A stretch of 64,000 nucleotides of DNA from Bacteroides sp. GTDB lineage: Bacteria; Bacteroidota; Bacteroidia; Bacteroidales; Muribaculaceae. The translations under genes were made by a program, and so were the position numbers. Of the stretch, positions 33,864 to 42,300 are shown one piece after another; the first letter of the stretch is position 1; each line of letters opens with the position of its first letter. Where the stretch lies: NCBI GenBank assembly GCA_023665145.1, contig JAMPEM010000003.1, positions 1-64,000 on the forward strand, in the 5' to 3' direction. The notes beneath the pieces were generated by a model, which saw only the letters and a program-made list of their open reading frames with translations, searched no databases and was not told where the DNA came from.

Positions 33864-34379
33864 ATGAAGAAATTAATTTTTTCACTTATAGCCGTCATTG
33901 CTTGCAGCTTTGCGGTATCGGCACAAAAATTTGCGCTTGTGGATATGGAATATATCCTCAGAAACGTACCCGCCTACGAAATGGCTAACGAACAGCTCAA
34001 CCAAGTATCTCAACGATGGGAAAAAGAAGTCAATGAGCTTAGTAAAGAGGCCGAAACCATGTACAAAAATTATGAGGCCGACCAAGTATTCCTCACTGAT
34101 GACCAAAAAAAGAAACGCCAGGAAGAGATTATCACAAAAGAGAAAGAAGTCACCGATACCCGCTACAAATATTTCGGTCCGGAAGGGGAGCTTTATAAGA
34201 AACGTCAGTCTCTTATGAAGCCGATTCAGGAAGACGTATACAACGCAGTTAAGGCCGTTGCCGAAGAGAAAGGGTATCAAGCTATCTTTGACAGAGCCTC
34301 CTCGCAAAGCATCGTCTTTGCTTCTCCAAGAATCGACATCAGCAACGATGTCCTTGCCAAACTCGGCTATTCAAAATAA
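33864..34379 (+). CDS. OmpH/Skp family periplasmic chaperone (first copy)
   Basis: A signal peptide (cleavage after AVSAQ) precedes FALVDMEYILRNVPAYEMAN, the standard start of OmpH/Skp. A long charged coiled-coil follows (about 45-115), the tentacle that holds unfolded outer membrane proteins. GYQAIFDRASSQSIVFASP closes the body domain. It should form a trimer that delivers clients to BamA, encoded just upstream. The 156-base gap before it contains an imperfect hairpin near 33793 (CGTTTCAAAGCG) but no clear terminator. Confidence 0.9.
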   Translation: MKKLIFSLIAVIACSFAVSAQKFALVDMEYILRNVPAYEMANEQLNQVSQRWEKEVNELSKEAETMYKNYEADQVFLTDDQKKKRQEEIITKEKEVTDTRYKYFGPEGELYKKRQSLMKPIQEDVYNAVKAVAEEKGYQAIFDRASSQSIVFASPRIDISNDVLAKLGYSK

Positions 34380-34405
34380 TATAAATTAAAACAAAATAAC
34401 AAGAA

Positions 34406-34909
34406 ATGTTAAAGAAAATTCTTATCGCAGTGGCCATGGCCCTGCCGATGTTTGCATCCGCTCAGACTGTTAAATTAGGACTCGTAGACATCTCCGAAAT
34501 TGTGGCAGCTATGCCCGAAACTAAAGCCGCCCAAACAAAAATAGAAGAAGCATCCAAACGCTATGAGGCTGAATATCAAAAGCTCGGCGAAGAATTTCAA
34601 CGCAAATACGAAGAATTCTCTAATATGAAAGAGGATGAACTTCCCGCTATCAAAGATCGTAAAACAAGAGAAATGAGCGAATTCCAACAGAAAGTGCAGC
34701 AATTTGAACAGCAAGCTCAACAGAGCCTCGCCAAAATGCAGCAAGATGAAATGCAGCCTATCATCAATAAAGTACGCTCTGCAATCGAAGCTGTTGGCAA
34801 AGATGGAGGTTATTCAATGATATATATGTATGACCCTCAACTCGTGCTTTTCTATCAGAACCCCGTGGAGAATATCACTCCCCAGGTCAAAGCACGTCTG
34901 GGACTCTAA
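34406..34909 (+). CDS. OmpH/Skp family periplasmic chaperone (second copy)
   Basis: The signal peptide (ALPMFASAQ) is followed by VKLGLVDISEIVAAMPETKA, a coiled coil rich in Gln, Glu and Lys (about 40-115) and the body strand GGYSMIYMYDPQLVLFYQNP. It is paralogous to the gene 27 bases upstream, and tandem ompH pairs are normal in Bacteroidetes. The two may form mixed or separate trimers. It is 13 bases upstream of murI. Confidence 0.9.
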   Translation: MLKKILIAVAMALPMFASAQTVKLGLVDISEIVAAMPETKAAQTKIEEASKRYEAEYQKLGEEFQRKYEEFSNMKEDELPAIKDRKTREMSEFQQKVQQFEQQAQQSLAKMQQDEMQPIINKVRSAIEAVGKDGGYSMIYMYDPQLVLFYQNPVENITPQVKARLGL

Positions 34910-34921
34910 TATCCTCAACTT

Positions 34922-35782
34922 ATGAGGAATTCTAAGAAAAATCCGTCGCCGATTTTTCCCGTCACACCGGGGAAAATCGGTGTCTTTGATTCAGGTTACG
35001 GAGGATTGACCATACTGAAAGGTATCAAAAAGGCACTCCCTGAATATGATTACCTCTATTTTGGTGACAACGCCCGGGCTCCGTACGGCACACGTTCCTT
35101 TGAGCTTGTATACCGCTTCACACTTGAAGCTGTTACCGAAATGTTCCGACGTGGTTGTCATATCGTTATTCTCGCTTGCAATACAGCATCGGCAAAAGCA
35201 CTTCGTTCCATTCAGCAAAACGACCTCCCGACACTCGACCCTGACCGTAGGGTACTCGGCGTCATAAGACCCACTGTGGAGCAACTTGAAAGCTCGACCC
35301 CGCCTCGTCATGTAGGTGTCCTCGCAACTCCCGGAACGGTGCAGAGCAAATCATATTCGCTCGAAATTGAGAAATCTTCTCCCGGCACAGTCGTTTCAGA
35401 ATTGGCTTGCCCCATGTGGGTTCCTTTGATTGAGAACAACGAGGCTCACTCAGCCGGAGCTGACTATTTTGTAGAAAAATATATCAACTCACTGCTTGAT
35501 ATGGACTCCGAAATTGACACAATTGTGCTCGCTTGTACTCATTATCCAATCCTTCTCGATAAGATAAAACAATACACACCCTCCGGAATCAAAATCGTAT
35601 CCCAAGGAGACATTGTGGGTCAAAGCCTTGCCAATTACCTCAATCGTCACCCCGAAATTGAAAAGAAATGCAGTAAGGGTGCTTCTATAGAATATCTTAC
35701 CACCGAAAACACTGAGAAATTCAACAAACTCGCATCTCTTTTCATGCAGACAAAAATTGATTCCACCCAAATAGTTCTCTGA
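34922..35782 (+). CDS. murI: Glutamate racemase
   Basis: GVFDSGYGGLTILKGIKKAL carries the first Asp-Ser pair and FGDNARAPYGTRSFE the substrate loop. The two catalytic cysteines are in ILACNTASA (about residue 87) and VLACTHYPIL (about residue 202). The enzyme makes D-glutamate for peptidoglycan in the cytoplasm. The length of 286 residues is slightly above the usual 260-270 because of an N-terminal extension of about 20 basic and Pro-rich residues. It ends the uppS-bamA-ompH block. Confidence 0.93.
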   Translation: MRNSKKNPSPIFPVTPGKIGVFDSGYGGLTILKGIKKALPEYDYLYFGDNARAPYGTRSFELVYRFTLEAVTEMFRRGCHIVILACNTASAKALRSIQQNDLPTLDPDRRVLGVIRPTVEQLESSTPPRHVGVLATPGTVQSKSYSLEIEKSSPGTVVSELACPMWVPLIENNEAHSAGADYFVEKYINSLLDMDSEIDTIVLACTHYPILLDKIKQYTPSGIKIVSQGDIVGQSLANYLNRHPEIEKKCSKGASIEYLTTENTEKFNKLASLFMQTKIDSTQIVL

Positions 35783-35820
35783 AATTTCATTTTCCTTAAT
35801 ATCTTTTTATTCAAAAAATC

Positions 35821-36573
35821 ATGAAAATTAAACATCTTGCATACTCCTTGGCAGCACTTCAGTTTTTAGTGCTCGCATCATGCTCCGACGATGAACCGAA
35901 ACAGCAAATCATAACTCCGAATCTTAACGAATTAACATATAACTCCGATAATATCTGGGGAGACTGGAACAAACCCCAAAATCTGACCATCGACGGATTC
36001 ACATTCTCCCACCAATGGACTGAATGGTTCACATCTACAGGATTCGTTGCCGCTAAAATTTCCGACACGGCATATTATGACTCAATGTATGAACATCAAT
36101 TCGAAGTCATCACCGGTGGTGGTGTCGACGGTCCCGGAACACCTTACCTCGTGGCCAACTGGAATTCATCTGAATCAGTCACACCATCTTATACCGACCG
36201 ATGCTGCTATATAGCACGTGCAGACGGACTTACATTTATACCGGAAAGCGTATATGTGACCAATGCAGCTTATCCATACTATTCCATGACACGCGGTGAC
36301 AATTTCTCTCGCAAATTCGTAAAGGGAGACAAACTGACACTCAATATTACAGGTGTCAATGCTGCCGGCAAAGAACAAAACGTAGCTGTCTATCTGGCAA
36401 ACTGCACATCCGATGACGCTGAGTCGGGCATACTAAAAACTTGGCATAAAGTAGACCTCACACCTCTGGGTGAAGTCAAAGCCATATATTTCACCATGAC
36501 ATCTACCGACATAGGAGAATGGGGTATGAATACACCGGCTTATTTTGCAATCGATAAATTCACTGCGAAATGA
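35821..36573 (+). CDS. DUF4465 lipoprotein, BtuH-like cobalamin-binding candidate
   Basis: A lipoprotein signal (LVLASC) leads into a single DUF4465 domain (about 40-250): FSHQWTEWFTSTGFVAAKIS, then VYVTNAAYPYYSMTRGDNFS and WGMNTPAYFAIDKFTAK at the end. From memory, Bacteroides DUF4465 proteins named BtuH bind vitamin B12 at the cell surface. The next large gene also ends with DUF4465 and is under a cobalamin riboswitch, which supports that role here. This copy has no riboswitch of its own and may be read through from murI, 38 bases upstream. Its stop overlaps the TPR gene. Confidence 0.8.
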   Translation: MKIKHLAYSLAALQFLVLASCSDDEPKQQIITPNLNELTYNSDNIWGDWNKPQNLTIDGFTFSHQWTEWFTSTGFVAAKISDTAYYDSMYEHQFEVITGGGVDGPGTPYLVANWNSSESVTPSYTDRCCYIARADGLTFIPESVYVTNAAYPYYSMTRGDNFSRKFVKGDKLTLNITGVNAAGKEQNVAVYLANCTSDDAESGILKTWHKVDLTPLGEVKAIYFTMTSTDIGEWGMNTPAYFAIDKFTAK

Positions 36574-36839
36574 ATCTTGAAGAAATCAAAAACAGAATCA
36601 ACCTACTCAACGCACCGGACGCGATTCAACTTTTGACCGATTATCTCAAAGATAATCCCAAAGACGATGAAGCCCTCACCCTGCGAGGTATGAAATACTT
36701 TGGAAACGGCCAACGGGCACTCGCCATAAACGACTATCTTGAGGCGATACGTATCAATCCGGACAGTCGTGCAAATATGGCACTAAAAGCAGCCAACGAT
36801 ATTCTCGATTACTACAACAAGGATCTTTACAATCCATAA
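36570..36839 (+). CDS. Small TPR-type protein
   Basis: The 89-residue cytoplasmic protein has one clear tetratricopeptide pair: DEALTLRGMKYFGNGQRALA then INDYLEAIRINPDSRANMAL. The start ATG overlaps the stop of the DUF4465 gene by four bases, which implies translational coupling. Its function is unknown. Small TPR proteins usually mediate protein contacts. It lies just before the promoter of the riboswitch unit. Confidence 0.75.
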   Translation: MNLEEIKNRINLLNAPDAIQLLTDYLKDNPKDDEALTLRGMKYFGNGQRALAINDYLEAIRINPDSRANMALKAANDILDYYNKDLYNP

Positions 36840-36884
36840 TCTCTCACCCATATTGCGGCAAATTAATCACAAAATTTATTATAG

Positions 36885-36918
36885 TTTGCCCATATATGGA
36901 AAAGAATTTGTAACTTTG
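36885..36918 (+). promoter_or_regulatory. Promoter of the riboswitch-controlled unit
   Basis: TTTG at 36885-36888 and TAACTTTG at 36911-36918 are 22 bases apart, slightly wider than the usual 19-21. The -7 box is followed by CA and then directly by a strong hairpin. Confidence 0.7.
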
Positions 36919-36920
36919 CA

Positions 36921-36955
36921 GCGTAAGAGAAGGCATAGCGCCTTCCTCTTACGCT
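36921..36955 (+). other. Stem-loop at the 5' end of the riboswitch transcript
   Basis: GCGTAAGAG-AAGGC pairs with GCCTT-CCTCTTACGC to give a stem of about 14 pairs with a one-base bulge and a tiny loop. It begins two bases after the -7 box, so it would be the first structure of the RNA. There is no T-run, so it is not a terminator. A 5' stabilising role is possible. Confidence 0.6.
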
Positions 36956-36969
36956 TAAATATTTAATAC

Positions 36970-37195
36970 CAAGCACTTTGCGTGGCCTATACGGCCATCT
37001 GAGACTGATACGTTTCAGAAAGGGAATCGGGTTAGAATCCCGAACAGTACACGCTGCTGTGAGTCTCACGCAACGCTTCTTTCCACAGGCATTCTCAATT
37101 GAAGAATGTGGTCACTGTCAATGTCAACACAATTGGCGGGAAGGCTGAAGGAAGCGCGAGACAAGTCAGAAGACCTGCATAGATTGCTGTAGCAA
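36970..37195 (+). promoter_or_regulatory. Cobalamin (adenosylcobalamin-type) riboswitch
   Basis: The conserved core is easy to follow: GGGAATCGGGTTAGAATCCC at 37021, then GAACAGTACACGCTGCTGTGA, GGCGGGAAGGC at about 37134, and the B12 box AGTCAGAAGACCTGC at 37164-37178. The outer edges are approximate. It should bind cobalamin and, through the terminator at 37341, lower expression of the downstream gene when B12 is plentiful. The antisense frame across this region is a shadow. Confidence 0.9.
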
Positions 37196-37340
37196 CGTCT
37201 GCATACGTGATTATGTGCATACGTACAGGGTAAAAGACTTGTGGTTTCTCACAGGGTTTGCAGCAGAGTAATCTAAACATACCCCTTTCCATACCCTGGA
37301 TTTTCAATTGCTCAGTAATTAACTGCATTCTTCCGGCGGT

Positions 37341-37375
37341 CTCGACAACAATGGTTGTTCGAGGCTCTTTTTTTT
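37341..37375 (+). terminator. Riboswitch-linked intrinsic terminator
   Basis: CTCGACAAC and GTTGTTCGAG pair across ATG(G) with one bulged T, followed by GCTC and eight T. It lies between the riboswitch and the ATG at 37428, the right place for transcription attenuation. Confidence 0.8.
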
Positions 37376-37427
37376 CAACTGCTTGATGTATAATATATTT
37401 GAAATTTATTTTAAATATTTTCTATAT

Positions 37428-39341
37428 ATGTTGAAAAAATTGCTTTTAATCGTTCTAATAACAGCTTCAGGGCTGCTTTTGACGGGCTGTTATAACGACG
37501 ATGATTTATGGAATTCTGTAGAAAATCTCGAAAATCGGGTAGATGACATTGAGGCTCGTCTTGCTCTGCTCAACAATGACATCATCTCTCTGCAGAAAAT
37601 GGTCACTTCTGTAAGCGAAGGGAGTGTAATTACTGCTGTAAACGAAAATCCGCAAGGATGGACACTTACCATGTCAGACGGAAAAGTCATTACTGTCAGA
37701 AACGGCCATGACGGAATTAACGGCACAAATGGTATCGACGGATCAGACGGCAAAGATGGTATTAACGGTAAAGATGCCCCGGTCATTGGGATAAAAGAGG
37801 ATTCCGACGGAATCTATTATTGGACACTGACAATCAATAACGTTACTGACTGGCTCACTGATGCAAATGGCAATAAAATGCCCGTATGTGGTAAAGATGG
37901 CAAAGACGGTATCGATGGTGACAAAGGAGATAAAGGCGACACCGGAGACAAAGGAGACAAAGGAGATCCCGGAGAAAAGGGAGATCCCGGACAAGACGGG
38001 AAAGACGGTGTCGACGGAACTAATGGTATAGATGGAGCAAATGGTGCCAACGGAACTGACGGTACTAACGGAAAAAATGGTAAAGATGGTGTCACACCAC
38101 AACTCGGTGTCCTCAACGGATATTGGACTGTAGACTATAAAGATGGCCGCGGTGCTCAATATCTGCTTGACAGTAATGGCCAGAAAGTGCAAGCCACCGG
38201 AAATTCCGTTGTCTCAGGACTCTTTTCTTCAGTCACTCCCTCGGAGGATGAAATACTTTTTGTGATGACGGATGGCACGGAATTCAGCGTTCCTCGTATC
38301 GATAATTTTGGCATCTCAATTGATACATCATTCCCATACTTCGACCTCGGTGAAACAAGGATTTATCCCGTCACTCTTACCGGTGTCTCCGATTTCTATG
38401 TTTCTTCAGTTACTGAAGGTTGGAAAGCCATAATATCCTCTCACAAGCTATCGATTACCGCACCTCAATCCGCAGACTATTCGCAAGAATGCGATATTCG
38501 TCTGATCGTAGTCAATCGCCGACATGACGTCAGGGGATTCAAAGTATCAGTCAGAATTGGCAAATTCACGGAGAATATACTTACTTTTGAAGATGAAGAT
38601 TACAAGGGTCAGCCCAACTATTTAGGGAAATCCTCATGGAGTTCACTTATTGACACCCAACAATATGACGGACCTCTACTCTATCCGGTATCCGGTACGG
38701 CCGCTACCCTGTATCGCTGGTATGACCAAGGGAATACCGAACTCTACTCTCAATTAGCCAACGGCCACGGTGATTATAAATTTTGGGGCAGCGGATTGGC
38801 GATTTCGAATTATGTGGACATGAATCTTAATAACGGAGACTATTTGCATCAGCTCTCTGTGTATTATAAACACTCTAACGGTAAGGGAGGTCACAACGGT
38901 TCTTCCAACTTCTGCGTTCAAAACGGTTATTGGGACACTACTCCCGGTGGCCTTGCACAGAACCCTAACATATCAGGTCTCGAATTTAAAGACGGGAAAG
39001 CACGTGTCATCAAAGAAATGTGGGTTGCCAACACCACATATATGGTAAATGTATGTTTTAACGGCAATTCACTCTCACCAAAACTTGGGCCTAATGATTA
39101 TGTCAGATTAGTAGCCTACGCTTACGGTCCCGATGGTAAAATGTTAGACAAGCACCCTTCAATTGACTTGGCCAACGGACAGACAGTTCTCACACAATGG
39201 ACTCACTTCGATCTGTCTGAACTCGGTGCTGTCAGCAAAATCAAATTCAACATTGAGAGCAAAGTTGACAATGGATATGGCATGAGCATCCCGGCATATT
39301 TTGCAATGGACGACATCAAGGTGCGCAGCTATCTCAATTGA
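37428..39341 (+). CDS. DUF4988-collagen-like-DUF4465 lipoprotein, B12-regulated
   Basis: I start at ATG 37428, which gives a lipoprotein signal (LLLTGC). Residues about 20-60 are a coiled coil, then DUF4988-type segments (VTSVSEGSVITAVNENPQGW; GKDAPVIGIKEDSDGIYYWT). Collagen-like Gly-X-Y triplets interrupt and follow them, the longest run being about 155-225 (GDKGDKGDTGDKGDKGD and onward). The C-terminal 240 residues are a DUF4465 domain ending GMSIPAYFAMDDIKVRSYLN. The cobalamin riboswitch and terminator upstream make B12 binding by the DUF4465 (BtuH-like) domain the best guess. The collagen part would be a stiff stalk that lifts it off the outer membrane. Confidence 0.85.
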   Translation: MLKKLLLIVLITASGLLLTGCYNDDDLWNSVENLENRVDDIEARLALLNNDIISLQKMVTSVSEGSVITAVNENPQGWTLTMSDGKVITVRNGHDGINGTNGIDGSDGKDGINGKDAPVIGIKEDSDGIYYWTLTINNVTDWLTDANGNKMPVCGKDGKDGIDGDKGDKGDTGDKGDKGDPGEKGDPGQDGKDGVDGTNGIDGANGANGTDGTNGKNGKDGVTPQLGVLNGYWTVDYKDGRGAQYLLDSNGQKVQATGNSVVSGLFSSVTPSEDEILFVMTDGTEFSVPRIDNFGISIDTSFPYFDLGETRIYPVTLTGVSDFYVSSVTEGWKAIISSHKLSITAPQSADYSQECDIRLIVVNRRHDVRGFKVSVRIGKFTENILTFEDEDYKGQPNYLGKSSWSSLIDTQQYDGPLLYPVSGTAATLYRWYDQGNTELYSQLANGHGDYKFWGSGLAISNYVDMNLNNGDYLHQLSVYYKHSNGKGGHNGSSNFCVQNGYWDTTPGGLAQNPNISGLEFKDGKARVIKEMWVANTTYMVNVCFNGNSLSPKLGPNDYVRLVAYAYGPDGKMLDKHPSIDLANGQTVLTQWTHFDLSELGAVSKIKFNIESKVDNGYGMSIPAYFAMDDIKVRSYLN

Positions 39342-39397
39342 TTTGACAACCCAAACGATTATACAACTCAACAATAACATAAATAATTAACGTGATT

Positions 39398-42300
39398 ATG
39401 AAACGATTATTAATGGCCGCTCTTGCTGCCACATCCATTCTTGGCCTCTCCGCCAAAGAATGGACCGTGGAGAACTGGAAGGCCGATGACCCCGAGACGA
39501 GCAAAATTCTGACGGAAGGCCTCACAGACCCCGAAGGAATCGTACAGCTCAAATTTGAACAGGGTACCGGGACTCAACCTCCGGAAATGTCAGCCTGGTC
39601 AGTAAAATTCTATCCGGGCAACTATCTTAGCGTCAAAATCCTCAAAGAGGGTTATTCGCTGCGTCACATCGTTGCCGGAACAAGCTTCCACAAAAGATAC
39701 GGAGGTAATATCTGCTCTGTAGGTGTGATGGACGCCATGAGCTTTACCGGATATGCGGAAAGCTTGAATCCGAAAGTGTATTGGGACAGACAAGGTAAAG
39801 AGGGTGTGACCGAACTCCACATCACTTCGGCAAAATTCTCCGAGACTGTCACCTCCGACTCATTCTCTGGTCCCTTCACAGTGGAATTTGAAAAAGACAG
39901 TAAGGCAAGTATGCCTGACGGCCTTTATATTCCCGGTGAACCATCTGAGGTCTCCAATCTGCCACAAACCATTCTCTATGAACTCCACAGCAGTGACCCC
40001 AACGCACAAATCCGCTATGTGGTATATCCATACGAAGAGGGAATGACAGAACCGGACGTCACAGAGTCCTCCAATCTATACGACCCGGCTAATTCATCCA
40101 TCCTTATGGATGTGGATTACGAAACGCTCAATGGAAGAAACCTACGCGTGGCTGTCAGAGGTTTCGTAGACGGAAAGGAACCAAGCGACATACATCGCTC
40201 ACGTCTTTTCAAACCCACTATATCCATCAAAACAGCCGACAAAATCAATGATGCCTACGATGCACGCCAACCACGCTCCGTATATACGGGTAACGCTACA
40301 GTAATGGCAATAATCCCCGGATTCGACTACAACACATCCACAAAAAAATATTATCCGTCAAAGTCTGAGATGATGGTGTTCCTTCGAGATGAATCGGGTA
40401 CATTCCATTTCGAAGGGTATCATTCAGACATCTCAGCCCAATGGGACGATATTAAAGTAGGCGATGTTGTAACCTATATATGTGGTGAAATCTATAGAGG
40501 CGGCGTCAAAAGCAATGGCGAGGTATGGGAACCTTGGTTTGAAGGAAACAAATACAGTGGTGCGCAACCTGCCCCTCTTCATAAAGTGGACGGTGCGGAA
40601 CCCATCAAAATGGAAAGAGTGGAATGTACACAGAAAACTTTCAACAACGTGCCCAACTATACTCCTATTGTTCTGAAAGGTGAAAAAATCAATACCACAT
40701 ACAGCTCCGGAACTTATTACACATTTGGCTCCTATTCATCCACCAATGGTGTAAAAGGATATTGGGCCGGTGAATCCAAATCCGGTATCACAAAATGTGA
40801 GGAGATGACTATACCAAAGAATCAGGCCGTCGACGTATATGGTTATAAGACAGAGAAAGGTACGTTCTACATCGAGAGATGGGAAATCACTAAAGCTCCG
40901 GCTGAAAAACCTTACATCTTCCCCGATGACTCTTTCTTCAGTCCATCTATGGAAGTGGCAGCCAATCAAAAGATTTCTTTCAATCTTTATAGCGATCTTG
41001 ACGCTCAGATTCACTATACACTTGATGGTTCAGATCCCACGGAACAGTCTCCTCTCTTCATTCATTCCTTCGATCTTCCTGAAGGTGAAAGTGTGACTGT
41101 AAAGGCTCGTGCTTTCGGTGAACGCTTTCTCCCAAGTGAGATTCTCACCAAAACATATATACGCAACGACAAGTTAGCCGCCAATTTCGACTTTACTCAA
41201 CCGGAACTCCTCAACCCCGTTATGGAAATTCCTGTAGATGGTGGCAAAAACGTTCTCACAGACGGAATTACTTTCACTTCGAAGGCTGGTCAGGGTAAAG
41301 TGAAAATGAAACTTACCGCTCCTGATGAAAAACATCCGGTAAGAATCGATGACTTCGATGGTAGAAAAGTGCTTTTCCTCCCTGTAGGTACAAGAATAGA
41401 CATTGAGTCAACTCACGATATCAATGCAGTGCAATTCCAAGAGATAGAGGGAAACAGCGTTAGCCAGTGGCTGGAATTTGCCGATGTTAATTACAGATTC
41501 AATTACAACTTTGACAGCAATAACGCTTATGTAAAAAAATATACCGAAGACATCTACAATGTTTCACTCATCACCAAGAAGAATCGCGACTTTAATTTCA
41601 TGAGCATTGACGTGATTTTCGACCCAAAAATCGAATTCGCGACACCTGTCGAAGCTCTTGATGAGGTATCAGTGCTTGAAGATAGCAGTCTTGTACAATT
41701 CTCAAAGGACATCACTGTACATCATGTCCACACCGGTGAACTATACATCACCGATTCGAAAGGAAACGCTGTAATGGCTAAAGCAGCCGACACATCTGCC
41801 GTCAAATCCGGTAGCACCCTCGCTTCAATGCGCGGACGAATGTTGACCGATGAAAATGGGACTCGATATTTCTCGCTTGAAAACGAAGAGCCTGTCTTCA
41901 CTGAAGGCACACCCGTCGCTCCTTCAGAGACCAATGCATCCAATCTTTACAACAATCTTTGGAAAATTGTCACCCTCAAAGAGGTAATCCTTGCAGGTGA
42001 TAACAACGATGGATACCAACTCGTTGACAAAAATGACAACACTGCCAATGTAGATTATCATTTCGGTGATATCTTAATGCCACAAAACCGTTGGTGTGAC
42101 GTAACAGGTATCGTAAGAGCCGACAATCGTGGTATTACTTTTGCCCCGATATCTTTCATCAAACTGCATGTGGCACCTGAAGCCGTAACCCTTGATAAAA
42201 CTGAAGCATCAATCTTCAAAGGTGAATCACTGCAACTCTCTGCAACTATAACACCCGATGATGCTGACGACAAATCAATCACATGGTCATCTTCTGATGA

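Noticed and set aside
37095..37328. 77-codon minus-strand frame within the riboswitch region
   Set aside because: The conserved riboswitch core and B12 box explain this sequence, and the peptide shows no protein-like features.
37490..38192. Open frames on the minus strand opposite the collagen-like region
   Set aside because: They read as Pro/Ser or Val/Ile/Ser repeats, the direct complement of Gly-X-Y codons. The sense strand has a signal peptide, domains and a riboswitch.
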